Positions 32,896 through 47,800 of a DNA stretch of 64,000 bases are shown piece by piece. Under the pieces are notes generated by a model that had not been told where the DNA came from, did no database searches, and saw only the letters and a program-made list of their open reading frames with translations. The translations under genes and the position numbers were made by a program. Source of the DNA: an uncultured Pedosphaera sp. GTDB lineage: Bacteria; Verrucomicrobiota; Verrucomicrobiia; Limisphaerales; Pedosphaeraceae. Location of the stretch: positions 124,001 to 188,000 of the forward strand of contig CAIXFN010000101.1 of NCBI GenBank assembly GCA_903918755.1. The letters run 5' to 3'. Numbering within the stretch: position 1 is the stretch's first letter; the number at the start of each line of letters is the position of its first letter.

Positions 32896-35800
32896 ATGAA
32901 AAACCGACTGTCCGCCGGCTTGATCTTGCTCTGGGTCCTAAATCTCCCCGGCTTTTCCCAGGCCGCGCAAATTGTCTTCGTTAATCAAACCGCGCCCCCT
33001 GGTTCTACACAGAGCGGCGCGTCCTGGGCCAACGCCTACCGGGAATTGCGGGATGCCCTGCCGCAGGCCACGGGTTCAGCGTCCAGCAACAATCCGGTGG
33101 AGATTTGGGTTGCCGCCGGCACCTACAAGCCAACCGCCGGTATCATTCGGTCATCTTCCTTCGCCCTGCCGGGCTATACGACGATTCGCGGCGGCTTTGC
33201 CGGTACCGAAAGCAGTCCGGGCCAGCGTTCGGCCAGCGGTTCCTGGACCGTGTTGAGCGGGGACATTGGAAGTGCGGATGCCAATGGGATCACTTCCGCA
33301 AACATTGGTGCAATTCTCACCGGGGCCGCGCCAGCCCCCAACCTCAGCGCCACGAATGTCACCGCCGGTTTCAACGACAACTGCTACAATGTGGTCACCT
33401 GCCTGGGAGTGGACAATGCCGTCCTGGACAACTTGGTTATTACGGGTGGCAATGCCAACAACCTCGATGTTCAAGGCAGCGTCCGGTATACTTCCGGAAA
33501 CCTGGAGGCGATGACGATGCTGGACTTTGGGACGGATGCCAATCCCTCGCATGACGGACACCCGGCGATGCAGCCCGATCCCGTCGTGGTGGGCGGGGGT
33601 ATCTTTGTCACCAATCGTCACTCACGGCCGAGCGGCCAAATGACGCTCACCGTGACCAACTGTGTGTTGCTCCATAATCTGGCGGCAAATTTTGGCGGTG
33701 GCCTGGGAGCTTACGAGGCCAACCTGAAAGTCACCGGTTGCGCCTTTCTGAACAATTTCGCAACTTGGGAAGGGGGAGCGTTCGCCGGTGTCAACACCTT
33801 ATGCGCCTTCCAGAGTTGCACGTTTGCCAAAAACAGTGCCCTCACTGCGGGGGGGGCGGTTTGTTTCATGACCCTGCCTTCGGTCAACAACCTGCCGAAC
33901 GCCGCGCAAATCACTGATCCGGACGCCGTTCTAAAAGCGGTGGCCGCCGGCTTGCAGGTCGTGGTCTCCGCCGGCAAATATGCCTATGCCCTTTATTCGC
34001 AGGCGACTGAGGGTTCCCTTTATAATCTCGCCAAACCGGCGATCAATCAACCCGCCGACCTCAGCACGGATCTGGCCCTGGACGGCCTGGCGGACGCTTA
34101 CGCGGAGGTGGGACTGGCTTTTGCGATTGGCAATTTCGCCATTGATCTCGCCGTGGCGCTGGGGGGGGATCCGAACTCGCCGGCGATTAAGAACTGGATT
34201 GCCGCCGACAACTTTTTCAACCAGTACCTTACACCGCTCGGAATATTGGAGTTGTTGAGCAGCGCGACCGGCGGGAGTTTGGGGACGGTGTTCCATCAGC
34301 CATCTCCGGAAGACCAGCAGAACCAATACGCGCAGGCGCAGTTGGTGAACTTCAATGCCGCGGCCTATTCCACCATGCGGGATTGTTCTTTTACGGGCAA
34401 CAACTGCTCCGGAATTGGCGGCGCAGGCTATGTCGTCTATGACAACGTTGAATTTAATCGGTGCTGGTTCCTGACCAACAACGCCGGCACCGTCGCCGGC
34501 GGGTTGGCCTTGATAGGGTGGAACACGCCGCGGGTTTTCGATTCCGCCTTCAGCGGCAACACCTGCCAGTCCGGCTGCAGCGCATTGCTGTGCAGTTTTC
34601 ACGACCGCGCGCAAATCCTCAATACCACTTTTGTGGGAAATACTTCGGCCAAGTCGGGCAGTTGCCTTCAAGTGGAATTGGGCGCAGCGGCCAAGCTTTT
34701 CAACTCGCTCGTCTGGGGGAACTCGGCCGGGCAGATGACCAATGCCGCCGCGCAGATTTACGTGGCGACCGGCGACAACCTCAGCGGCAACCTGCGGGAC
34801 GATTACAATAATGCCGGACCCGGCAAAGGCGATTACGTGGCCACGTTGGATTTGCGGTTCAGCACGGTCCAGGATTTTGACAATTTGCCCCATGGTTTCG
34901 ATCAATATGAGTATTATTCGTGGAACGCGGCGGCGGCTGAGATCTTCAATGCCACCCAGGCTTTTCAGCAGGCCGACGACAACGGCGTCGCGGATCTGGC
35001 CGGCTATGGCAATTTGGGTGAGGGAATTCGGCCGGGAGCTTTTGTGATCCTCGCCGGGAACGGCAATCCGTATAATTATTATTATAACAACGGGATCCGC
35101 CCACTTTTGGTGGGAAAAGGAGGGGTGGTGCCGCTCGGCGCATCCCGGGATTTATATTCGCAACGGCTGGCTAGCCAGATCCTGTGGGGTTCCAGTTCGG
35201 CGCACAGCCCGTTTATCGACATATTTGGCCAGGGTGTTGGGGTGACCGGAGCACTGCAACGGGGCTGCGCGCAATTTCAGGGGCCCCGCCAGCAGGGGCT
35301 GCGCGACAGCAATGGCGCGCCGTACGCCATTTATCATGTGCGCGCGGGGGCGCCAGCCAATGGCGATGGCCTTGCCTGGGGCACCGCCTTTTCCAGTCTG
35401 GCACCGCTCTTGCCGGGGGATGACACGGTGGCGCCTTTGCCCGTCTGGGTGGCGGGCGGCTCCTATGATATTTCGGGCAGCGCCATTCCCGCGGCGGAAT
35501 TTCACGGCGGCTTTGCCGGCACGGAAACCAATTTGAGCCAGCGCAACCCGCTCAGCAGCCCGACCCTGCTCGCGGGCGGCCTGATTTGCCCCGGTGATGT
35601 CCTGTTCGACGGCTTGGTGTTCACCAACTACCACAGCGCCGATTACCCGTTGATCAGCGCTGCCGAGGGTGGCAGCGTGGCCACGATCACGAATTGCACG
35701 TTCGTCAATAATTCCGGCGCATACGCCGGAGCGATTTACTGGTCCGGGTCGTTGTATCTGTTCAATTCCAGGTTTGTGGGCAATGCCTCCCCCAGCGCCG

Positions 35801-38800
35801 GTGGGGCGGTCAACGCCGACAACTGCACCGCGATCAATTGCTGGTTTGAGAACAACAGCTCCGGTTACGAGGGGGGCGCCATTTTTGGCAATAACAACAT
35901 TACGGCGATCAACTGCGTCTTCGCCGGCAACCACGCGCCGGAGGGCGGGGCGATTACGGGAAATGGCATTTCCAACCAATGGCAACTTTACAATGACACT
36001 TTTTACGGCAATGGTCCGGCCGCCGTCGTCATCAACGGCTCGTACAATCCCAACTCGCCACTCCAAGGTGTAACCGGCCCGGCCCCGGTACCGGTAAACT
36101 GCCTTTTCTGGGGCAATGCTTCCGATGGCGTGACCGCGCAGGGATACGATCCCTTGTTCCTCAATCCACCCGCTGACAATTTTCAACTGAGCCCCAATTC
36201 CGCGGCCATCGGGCAGGGCACCACCAATGGCCTCCCCGCCAGTTTTCCAACCAAGGATCTGGCCGGCAATCCGCGCATTGTGAACGGGCGGTTGGACTTG
36301 GGCGCGCTCGCCTTCCAAACTCCCCACGGGCTGTTCACGGAAATCTCGGTGAATGGCGCCACGCAGTTTTTTTCAGCGTTTGCCGCCGGCACCACATTTG
36401 GCGGCTTGCAGTGGCAGACGTTTACCAACGGGGCCTGGGCGAATCTGGTCAATGGTTCCAACTACGCCGGGGTCAACAGCACGCAACTCGTCGTTACCCC
36501 CACCGCGGCGCTCTACGGCAGTCAATATCGCGTCACAGGAACTACGAACGGCGCGCCCTTTCAAAGCGTCCCGGTGGGGCTGGTCAGTTCGGTTCCCAGC
36601 GGTTTGCTTTACGTACGCCAGGGAGCGACCGGCAGCGGCGACGGCTCCAGTTGGCAGAATGCCTTTCCCAGCATGCAGAGCCTTTTTACCTATGCGGGAG
36701 ATACGCCGGTGCAAGTTTGGGTGGCCAAAGGTGCCTATACGGGAACCGGCCAGGGCAATGCCGGCATCCAGCTTTATGGGGGTTTTGCCGGCAATGAAGT
36801 CGATCTCAGCCAGCGCAATTGGAGCAATAATTCCACCTTGTTTACGGGCCAGATCGAAGCCCGCGGGGATTTCCTCCTCGACGGATTCATCGTGACCAAT
36901 TGTCATAGTTCCAGCTACGGCGCGATTTACAATCTGGCCGGTTCCGCCACCATCAAAAATTCCCTCTTCATCAATAATTCCGCCGCGTATGGGGGGCCGA
37001 TTGATTGGCAGGGCTCGGTGACAGTTTCCAATTCCCAGTTCATTGGCAATTCCACGGGGAATAACGGCGGCGCAATCAGTGGCAACGAAGTCACGGCGCT
37101 CAACTGTATTTTTCTCAGCAACCACGCTGATTTCGCGGGGGGCGCCATCTGGTGCGTGGATTATGTAGCAGCGGTGAATGGTATTTTTGCCGGCAACACC
37201 AGCCCGCAGGGAGCGGCCATATTTGGCAATCAAACCCCGCCGGCCGCCTGGCATCTGTACCACGACACCTTCTACGGCAACGGTGCGGCCACGCTGGCCA
37301 TCGCCGGATCATATGATCCCCGCTATCCGTTGCTGGGGTTCCTGGGGCCGCTTCCCGTTCCCAGCAATTGCCTGTTCTGGGGCAACCTTTCCGACGGGGT
37401 GGCCGCGCAGGGTTATGATCCGTTGTTCCTGAATCCGGCGGCCGGGAATTTCACCTTGAGCGCCAGTTCTCCGGCCATCGGGTCCGCCACGACCAATGGC
37501 CTGCCGGCCAATTTTCCCACCATCGACCTGGCCGGCAACCCCCGGATCATCAACGGGCGTTTGGACCTGGGAGCTTTGGAATTTCAAAGCCCCACCGGGT
37601 TGAGCACTATCATCACCCTGAGCGGCGGATCCCAGGATTTCAGCGTCCAATTGGCCGGCCAAGCCGCGCCCACTTCATTACAGTGGCAAATCCTGACCAA
37701 CGGGAGTTGGGTGAATCTGGCCAGCAACTCCCTCTACCAAGGGGTGAACAGCCTGGACCTCCTCATTGCCAATCCGCCCGCATCGCTTTATGGCGGTCAG
37801 TATCGGTTAAGCGGCATTGGCGCGGGAGTCCCAACGACACCCGTGGAATTGAGCAGCCCGACGCCCAGTGGAGTTTATTTTGTGCGACAAGGAGCCACTG
37901 GCAGCGGTGATGGCTCCAGTTGGCAGAATGCCTTCACCAACTTGGCCAGCCTGCTCAATGGCGCGGGAAACCTCCCGGTTCAGGTCTGGGTGGCCGCCGG
38001 TTCCTACACCGGAATCGGTCAGGCTAATGCGGGCATTCAGGTTTATGGGGGCTTTGCCGGCAACGAAGTCGTGTTGAGCCAGCGCCAGTGGACCAACCAT
38101 CCCACTCTGTTCACCGGCAGCATCCAGGCCCGCGGGGACTTCCTCATGGATGGATTGGTCATTACCAACTGTTCGTCTTATTTTGGGGCGATCTACAATT
38201 CCGGGGGAGGTTCGGCAACCATCAACAACTGCCGGTTTGTGAACAATTCCGCCACGCTTTACAGCGCGGTCAACTGGCACCAGGGATTCCTGACTGTCTC
38301 CAATTCCCAGTTTTTCGCCAATAGCGATCCGGTCTTCGGCGAGAACCTCCTGGCGGTAAACAGTGGGTTTTCCGGCAACACGGGCCACGCGATCTTTGTC
38401 AATAATGCGGCCAGCGTCATCAACTGCGTCTTTGCCGGCAACCTGGCGGGGCAGGGATCGTCCATTTACAATGACGGCCAGGGGGGCTGCCAGCTTTACA
38501 ACGATACCTTTTACGGCAACGGACCGTTGACCGTTTACAGTAACTTCGCGGGAACCACGGCTGTTAATTGCTTGTTCTGGAACGATGTTTCCGATGGCCT
38601 GCCCGCGCAGGTCTTTCCGGGTTACTCTTCCGATCCGCTCTTTCTGAATGCAGCCGGCGGGAATTTCCAATTGAACGCCTTTTCGCTTGCAGTGGGTGCC
38701 GGCACCACCAACGGATTGCCGGCGACATTTCCAGCCGTCGATGCTGCCGGCCATCCGCGGATCGTCAATGGCCGAATCGATTTGGGTGCCTATGAGTTTC

Positions 38801-41800
38801 AGGGAACTCCGCTGGTGCCGCCCGCCCTTGCCACGCAAACCAGCGCCGGATACCGCAACGGATTGTATGGTCCGTACTACACTTTTTCCGTCGCGCTGGG
38901 AACCAACGCCCCGCTCGCCTCCCTGCAATGGCAGGTGAATGCCGGCAATGGAACGTGGCTAAACCTTACCAACGGCGCGCAGTATCAGGGGGCCACGAGC
39001 TTGCAATTGAGCGTCTTCAACCCGGACGCCACCCTGAACCAAAGGCAATATCGTTTGACCGGAATCGCGGCCAATGGGGCCTTCTTTCAACTGGCACCGG
39101 CGACCCTGCAACTGCAAAACTTCACCAGCAGCTATTCAGCCAACCAGACAGTGCAAGGCGGCCTTTCGCCCGGTGGGCAATGGGGACCCATTTACGTGGT
39201 TACCACCACCCTCGGCACGAATGCCGTCGGCGCGGTTTTGCAGTGGCAGGTGAACGGCGGCAACGGGATCTGGTCGAATGTGGTCAATGGCACGCTCTAC
39301 CAAGGGGCCACCAACTCGCAATTGACGATTGGGAACCCCGGCGCCTCCCTGGCGGGCTATCAGTATCGTTTGACGGGAACCGCCGCGCCGGGCGCCTTCG
39401 TTTTACCGGCGGTAACCATTGCCCCGAATTTTCCCCGGGTCATTTATGTCGATGGCAGCCACGGCTATCCTTATTACACCAACTGGGTCGCCACCCACGG
39501 TGTGCCGCCCAAGTATGACGGTCTCGGTTGGAGCACCGCGTATCCGACGCTGCATGATGCCTTCGCCGTTGCCCAACCTGGCGCCGAAATCTGGGTGCGG
39601 GCCGGCGCCTACTTTCCGTTGCGCCGTCTGCCGACGGATCCCAATGCTCTACCTGCCTCGTTGTCGCTGGCCCGCGGCGTGCGGGTTTTGGGCGGATTCC
39701 TGGGCACGGAAACGAACGACTCGCAGCGCAATGCGGGCGTCAATCTGACGATTTTAAGCGGCAGTTCCGCGGCGCCGGGCGATGATCCGACCCTGTCCGC
39801 GTACAACTACGCCGCGAGTCCCAGCATCTTTGTGAATGGGCCCGGCATCACGAACGATTCGGTCCTGGATGGGGTTACGCTGACAGCGGCGACGGGCGGT
39901 GCCATCGTCAATCTCGGCGGCAGCCCGGTCGTTCAAAACTGCTTGTTCGTCAGCAATTCGGCGCCGGTGGGTGCCGCCATGGCCAATTGGAGCAATGCCA
40001 GCCCGCTCCTGATCAATTGTACTTTGTTTGCCAACAGCGCCAATGAAGGTCCCCTTTACTTCAACGGCGCTTCCGGCACGTTGGAAAACTGTTTGCTCTT
40101 CCGCAACACTTCCTTCCAGGAGGGTGGCGCTCTTTATGCCAGCAATGCCGTGGTTTCCCTGCTGAACACGGCCGTGCTGTTCAATTCCACAGCCGGCACT
40201 GCGGGCGGGATATTCACGGGCGGGGGCAGCAATTCGATTATCAACTCGATCCTGTGGGGAAACTCCGGCGCGCAAGCGGGCGGCTCCGGCAGCATCGCCG
40301 CTGCCTATTCCTGCATCCAGGGCGGGGGAACGACCAATCACAATTTGGCGGTCGATCCGATCTTTGTTTTGCCCGCTTCCAATAATTTCCAACTCTCCGC
40401 GTTCTCGCCATTGCTGAACGCCGGCGGTTCGGCCGCGGCTGCCGCCGTTGCCGTTGATCTCAATGGCAACCCCCGCACGTCCAGCGGACTGGTGGACATC
40501 GGGCCATATCAGCATCAGTTGTCGCCGGCAATCGCGCTGGCCGTGACCTCGCTCCCGTATTCGCTGACGGTGACCAATCTGGGCATTTACAGTTTTGTGA
40601 TTAGCGGAACGCCGGGGACATTCACTAACCTGCAATGGCAGGTGAACTCCGGGAGCGGCTTTGCCGCTGTCACCAATACGACTCTCCTGAACTACGGCAC
40701 GACTGCCGCCGGCAATTCCGCCTCGCTGAACCTGTTTTTTACCAACGCGGCCACCGCTTCCACGGCCTACAACGCTTTGAATGGTGCGCAGTATCGATTT
40801 ATCGTTCCGGGCCTGAATTTCACCTCGCCGCCAGCGGTGCTTTTGGTGCAATTGCCGGTGCCGCTGTTCGTCAACAGCCAGGCCCAGGGTGCCACTCACG
40901 ATGGTCTGACGTGGGCAACGGCCTTCACCAATCTCGCGCCGGCGTTGGCAGCGGCCACGCCCAATGTCAGCCAACTCTGGGTGGCGGCCGGAACCTATGC
41001 CCTGCCGGCGACTGCCATCGACGCGGCTCTCTATGGCGGGTTCGCCGGCAACGAGACTGCGCTGTCACAGCGCAATTGGAGCAATAACATCACCGTGATC
41101 ACCCCGACGAATGGCAATTTATCCGGCACGCTGGATGGGGTTCAAGTGCGTGGTTCTTCCTCCAGCCCCAGCAGCATCGCCATTAACAACGCTTCGCCAC
41201 TCATCCAGAATTGCGTTTTTTCCGGCGGCAACACCCAGGTCGCCCTCAACCTTGGCCACCCGACCATCGCGAACTGCGTTTTCAGTAATGCTGCCGATGG
41301 CATCAACATCACGGCGGGCAGCCCTAACATTGTGGACTGCCGGTTCGGCGCCGTCCTCACGAATGCCGTGCTGGCCGGAGCCGGCGGCACGCTGATCTCC
41401 AACTGCACTTTCGCGTCAACCTCCACCGGCGTGTTGGTGGCGGGAGCGGGAGCCGGTGCCACCATTTCACGGTCGCTTTTTTCCAGCAACAATTTGGCTT
41501 GCGTCGTGGACGGCCCGGGCGGCGCGGTAACGGTAAAAGACTGTTTTTTCGTCAGCAACAGTTGCAATTCGATCATCCACAATGGTTCCCTGGGCGCCAC
41601 CATGGCGGTGCTGAATTGCACCCTGGCCAATAACCGGCAGCCCGATGGCGCCATCACCGCACTTGGTGAGTCTGACGCCACCGGCCTCCAGGTCCGCAAC
41701 TGCATTTTATGGAACAACTACTCCACGAACTGGAATGCTTACGTGGTTTCCAATCCATCCATCTTCGCGGGTCCAGTAGCGGCCGCCTTTGCCAATGGCG

Positions 41801-44800
41801 AGCTCAATGAGATCGATACTTACAACGCCTACTACTATAACCGCTACACCGCCGAGGCGCAGTCCCTGGCCAACGCCGGTCAGCCCGATGCCGCCGCCAC
41901 ATACCAAGGCCTGGCGCAGCAGTACGCCATGACCAACGGCGTGCCGACCGCGGCCAATTCCTGCGTGCAAGGACTCTTCTTCTTCAGCGGCAACAACAAC
42001 CAGCCAACCGATCCGCTGTGGGTGAATCCGTCCACCGGAAGTTTTGTGCCGGGAGCATACAGTCCCGCGCAGGATGCCGGCGATTCCACGTTCGTTGCCC
42101 CGGGCGATCTTGATCTGGCCGGAAATCCGCGCGTTTTTGGCGCCGCGGTGGACCTGGGGGCGTACGAGGTCCAAACGGCGTCCGCGGGCGTGATAGGCAT
42201 TCTGCAAGGGCCGCAATCCGTGATTGCGACCACTCCGGGTGCGGCGAGTTTTTCGGCCGCCGTGGCGACGAACAGTTCGTTGACCAATTATGTTTGGCAG
42301 ATGAACCTCGGCGCGGGTTGGGTTGCCGTGGTCACCAACACCATTTTTACCATTTCCAACGCCGCCAATGCGACCACGCTGAAGATCAATCCGGTGGACT
42401 TGACCATGAACGCCGAGCAATTCCGGCTGGCCGCGCTCCCGATTGCTTACTCCTCTGCGCCGGCCGCGCTGACCGTGGGACCGGGACCGCTGGGCGGGAC
42501 GCCCGGGCAAACGGCCAGCACCACGGCGGTCCTGCCGCCGGGCGCGAACGCTGCGGGTTACGTCTGGCAATTCAATGCCGGTTCCGGATGGGCCGGGATT
42601 TCCAACGGGGGCAATTACGCCATTACATACTCGGGCAATTCCAGCTCTTTGACGATTCTTTCCCTGCAACCCGCCTTGAACGGGCAATATCGTTTAGCCG
42701 CCACCAACGGTTCGTTTTTCTCCGCTGCGGTCACGCTATCAACATACGTATCACCGGTGCTCTACGTCCGGTCCGAGGCGACCGGGAACGGTCTGGGAAC
42801 CAATTGGAACAACGCCTTCCCGACTCTGGGCCAGGCCCTGCGCGCGGCCGCTCCCGGTGAGCAAATTTGGGTTGCCGGGGCCACGTACACCGCGACAAAT
42901 GGACTCTGGCAGCTTCCCCCGGGCGTTCCGATTTATGGCGGCTTTGCCGGTTTCGAAACCAACCTTTCCCAGCGGCAATGGACTTCCAATCCTTCTGTCT
43001 TGGTGGCCGGATCGAATGCGCCCATACTCAGTCTCCTGGCCGCGCAGCCAACTCCCGCCAGCCTCCTGGATGGGTTTATTTTGACGGGCGGCAACGGCCT
43101 GCCCGCCTTGGTGGAGGTGGGCGGGAGCGCGACCATTCAGAACTGCACGTTTTCCAATAATGTGGCTTCGGCCGTCTCCAACGCCAACGCTTCGGTGACT
43201 TTCTCAAATTGTCTATTCCTCGCCAATCAGACGACCAATGGCGGCGGGGCGATCATGGCCTTCGGCGGCACCAACTCGCTCAACCAATGCAGGTTTCTGA
43301 CCAATACCGCGACCGGTGATGGCGGCGCGGCCTTTGCGCTGTCCGCGCGGATCAATGCTACGCAGTGCTCCTTCAGCGGCAACCGTTCGGGTGCCAACGG
43401 CGGGGCGTTGGCGTTCTCCGGCGCTTCCGCCCTCGCGAGTTTGCTGGCATCGTCGTTTGTGGGGAATTCCGCCAGCAACGGCGGTGGTATCTATGGCGAC
43501 ACCATCCTCAATTCCGGCAGCATGATCAGTTGTTTGGTGGCGGAAAATTACGCCGGCGGCGTGGGAGGCGGTATCATGTGGGGACAAATCAATGTTGCGA
43601 GCGGCATGATTCTCAACAACTGCACCGTGGCCAACAATTCTTCCGGGAGCAACGGCGGCGGACTGTGGACGGCCAAGAATACGCAGCTCCACAATTCCAT
43701 TTTTTGGGGAAACACCAGCGCCGCGGGCGACACTGTCGAGTTCCAGCAAGTTTACGGCACTAATTTTCTCTCCGACCTGGCCACCTATCCCCAAGTTGGA
43801 TTCCCGGTGCCTTACGACCTCGAATACTACAACTCGATCATCCAGGGCTTGAATATTTTCAACGCCACGCACCCCGGAGCCACCGGCCTTTATGTCCGAA
43901 GTGTTGCCAACAATTCCGGCCTGGATCCGGCTTTTGTTAATCCGGCCGCCGGTGACTTCCGGCTGCTGGCGAATTCGCCCGCGGTCAATAACGGCAGCAA
44001 TTATTGGGTCGGAACGCCCTTCGACCTGCCGGGCAATCCGCGCATCTACAACTCAACTGTGGATGTGGGTGCTTACGAGTTGCAGGTCAACCCCGCGCCT
44101 CCGCTGCTCGGTGCCGTCTTTCCCGCCTCCCAATCGGTTTGCACCGGGGCCAAGGTCAGTTTCACTTTGACGGTCACCAATGCCCTGAACATTGCCAATC
44201 TCGTCTGGGAGGTCAGTTCGGGCGGGGCTTTTTCCCCGGTTGTGCCCTCTGGCATTTACAATATCAGCACGACCGCAACGCAAGCGGTCCTCACCATCAA
44301 TCCCGTGACATTTGCCCTAAATGGCTATCAGTTCCGGTTGCGCGTGAATGGTTGGGTGTACACCACCCCGCCGGTCACTCTCTCAGTGAGTCCCCTGGCC
44401 GTCGCGTATGTCAATCCGGCCGCGACGGGCAACGGGACCGGAATCAACTGGGCCAATGCCTTCACCAATTTGCCGGCGGCCCTGACCGGCTCCGATTGTT
44501 TGCAGGTCTGGGTTACGCAAGGCGCTTACGTCATTCCCACGGGGACGAATGGCACCACTTCCTTCCGCCTGCGCCAGGGACTGGACCTGCGGGGCGGATT
44601 TGCGGGTGGCGAAACCAATCTTTCCCAGCGGGACTACGTGAATCACCCAACGGTTCTGCTGGCGACGAATGGGCAGAGTATTTTCCTCAATGACGGCACC
44701 GCCGGGACCATCGACCAGACCGCGATCTTGGATGGTTTTGTGCTTGCCGGCGCGACGATTAATCCGGCGATCATCAATCTGGATGCCAGCCCGGTGATTC

Positions 44801-47800
44801 GCAACTGCGTGTTCACGAACAATCAGGCGCGCGCCCTGCAAAACCTCGGGATCATCACCGGCTCGGACGGCACGATCAGCAATTGCCTGTTCCTCAACAA
44901 TCCGGGCGGTGGCATTCTTAATCGATTCTCCGCCCCGGCCATTGTGGCCTGTTCCTTCACCGGCAACGCCACCACGGGAGCCGGTGCTGGCATTGACAAT
45001 GAGCAAGGTTCTCCCTCCATCAGCAATTGCTTGTTCGCGCAGAATGCGGCCAGTCTGGGAGGGGGTATTTACAACCGCACGACCAACTCCGGCACGGTCC
45101 TGTTCCGCAATTCGTTTCGCAACAATTCCGCCCGGCAGGGCGGTGCGCTCTACAACACCTTCGGCAGCACGCTTTCCATCCGGGACTCGGTCCTGGGGCA
45201 AAATTATGCCTCCGTCCAGGGCGGTGCCATCTTTGATTCCGGCGCGCTGGAAATCGTGAACTGCACTGTCGCGAACAACGCGGCGGGGTATGCCGCGGGC
45301 GGTTTGTGGCTGGACAGCGGCGCGGTCTTGGCCGCGGGTAACTGCATCCTGTGGGATAACGTCGTCCACACCCCGGGCGTCGCGCCGTTGCCGGCCCAGA
45401 TCAATGGGGCGTCGCCTCCGACCGTATTGAACGGCGTATCCAATTCAATCGTCCAGGGTTGGGTGGCCGCATCGGCCGCGAATAATCTGGCGTTCGCTCC
45501 GCTCTTCCTGAATGAATCAGCCGGTGACTACCATTTGACGGCCTCCTCTCCAGCGGTCAACGCCGGCAATAGCGCACTCCTGCTGCCCGGTGAGGCCGAT
45601 TTCGACGGCAATGCGCGGTCGGCCCGGTCCAGCGTCGATCTCGGCGCTTATGAATTCCAAGGGACTCCCGCCTTGCCGGTCGATCTTTCTCTGGTTCCCC
45701 AGTCCATCACCGCCTGCGCTTCGAACACGGTGGTCTTTTCCGTGGCCGGCCCCGCCAGTCCCGCGCTCACTTTCACCTGGCAGCGACAAAACGGTGCTAT
45801 TTTTACCAATCTTGGCTCCGACAGCGTCTATTCCCTGGCCGGAACAAATGGCGCGGCCTCGCTCACCATTGCCAATGTCTCCGAAGTTTTGAATGGCTCT
45901 GTTTACAGAGTCATTATTGCGGGGAACTCCTTGTCGGCCACTTCGGCGGTCTTTACGTTGACGGTCAATCCGCGCCCGGTCATTTATGTTAATGGCCAGG
46001 CCGCGCCGGGCGGAAACGGCGCGAGTTGGGCCACGGCCTTGGCCAACCTGGCCGATGCGCTCGACCAGGGGGATTGCAGTGACATCTGGATTGCCGGTGG
46101 CACCTATGCGCCGACCAACGCAACTCCGCTGGCGTTGACGAGCGGCGCGCGCCTGTTCGGCGGCTTTGCCGGAACGGAAACCCTGCTGGCCCAGCGCAAC
46201 CCGGTTGCCCACCCCACAGTTTTAATCGGTGCGGCCGGGACAACGGCGCTGCAGGGACTCGGCACGGGGGTTCCGATTGATAATTCCACCGTGCTCGACG
46301 GCCTGACCATTGCGGGCAGCAGCAACGCGCCGGCGGTGCTGCTCTCCGGTGCCAGCCCGCTACTGCGCAACTGTGTGTTCACCGGCAACTTTGCAGGCGC
46401 GGTTTTGGCGCAGGCGGGCGCGCGGCCGTCATTTGTCAACTGTGTCTTTAAGAACAACACGGGTTCCTCGGCCGTTTCGGCGCAGAATGCCGGTTTGTCG
46501 TTCGTTGGCTGTCTTTTCGCCGGCAATCAGGCGCCGAATGGTCAGAGTGGCGGCGCGATCTCGGCCACCGCGGCTTCCACCATCTCCCTGGCGCAATGTG
46601 CCTTTTCCAACAATGTGGCGGGGGACAACGGAGGCGCGCTTTTCCTGGACACCTCGTCGGGCGCGATCACGAATTCGCTGCTGCACGATAATGTCGCGAG
46701 TGCGGGCGCGGGCGGCGCCATTTATGGCCTCAACGCTTCTTTGTCGCTGATCAATGATACCGTGGCGAACAATCAAGCGCCCACCGTTGCCGGCATTTGG
46801 ATTCAGGGCGCCGCCGGGATCACCAATTGCATTCTCTGGAACAATGGTACCACGGAAGGTTCGCAGCTCTCCGGCAGCGTGGCGGTGGCGTATTCTGATA
46901 TCGAAGGACTGAATCTCTTTGCGGGTAACCAGAACATTTCCGCCGATCCGCTTTTCACAAACCCCGCAGGCGGCCTGTTTACGCTGCAAAGCAATTCGCC
47001 TGGTATCGATGCCGGCGATAATGCCGCGATCAGCACCAGTACTGATTTGGCGGGGAATGCTCGCTTGCAGGGTTATTCCAGCGACATGGGGGCATACGAG
47101 GCCGCCGGATTCGGCAGCTACATCCAGGTCATCCGGCAACCGCTTTCACAAACCGGTTGTGTGGGTGGCAGCGTCTCCTTCACCGCGGTAGGCCCGCTCA
47201 ATTTTGGCAGCAATTTTAACTGGCAGGTTAACACCGGTTCCGGTTTTGTGCCCCTGGTCCCGGGTCCCAACTATTCGATCATCACGAACCGGAATGCTTC
47301 CGAGTTGGTGGTCAGCGGCCTGAACCTCAGTTTAAGCGGCCGGCAATTTCGGGCGCAGATTGCCGATTTCGGGATTTATTCCAGTGCGGCGAGTTTGACG
47401 GTTCGGACGCCGGGAGTTTTGTATGTCAACGCCGCGGTTGGCGCCAATGGTTCCGGAGCCAGTTGGGCGCAGGCTTTCAAGAGCCTTGACGCCGCCCTGG
47501 CGGTGGCGAGCGTTTGCGACCAGGTTTGGGTCGCCGCCGGCACCTACGCTTCGAGCAACCCGGCCGGCGGTCCGGGGTTTGCCTTCGCCACCGGCACCTC
47601 CGTTTATGGTGGCTTTGCGGGGACGGAAACCGATCTGTCCCAGCGAAACCGGGCCGGCCACCCAACCGTACTGACCAGCGCCGGTCAGCGCAATGTGCTG
47701 AGCTTCTCGACGGGCGGCGTGCTGGATGGCTTCACCATCACAGCATCCCCCGGTGCCGGCGGCATTTTCATCCAGCACGCCAATCCCAGCCTACAAAATT

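Noticed and set aside
33931-34905. Antisense frames within the giant gene (this and many others)
   Set aside because: The plus-strand protein keeps beta-helix periodicity throughout, so the opposite-strand frames are by-products.
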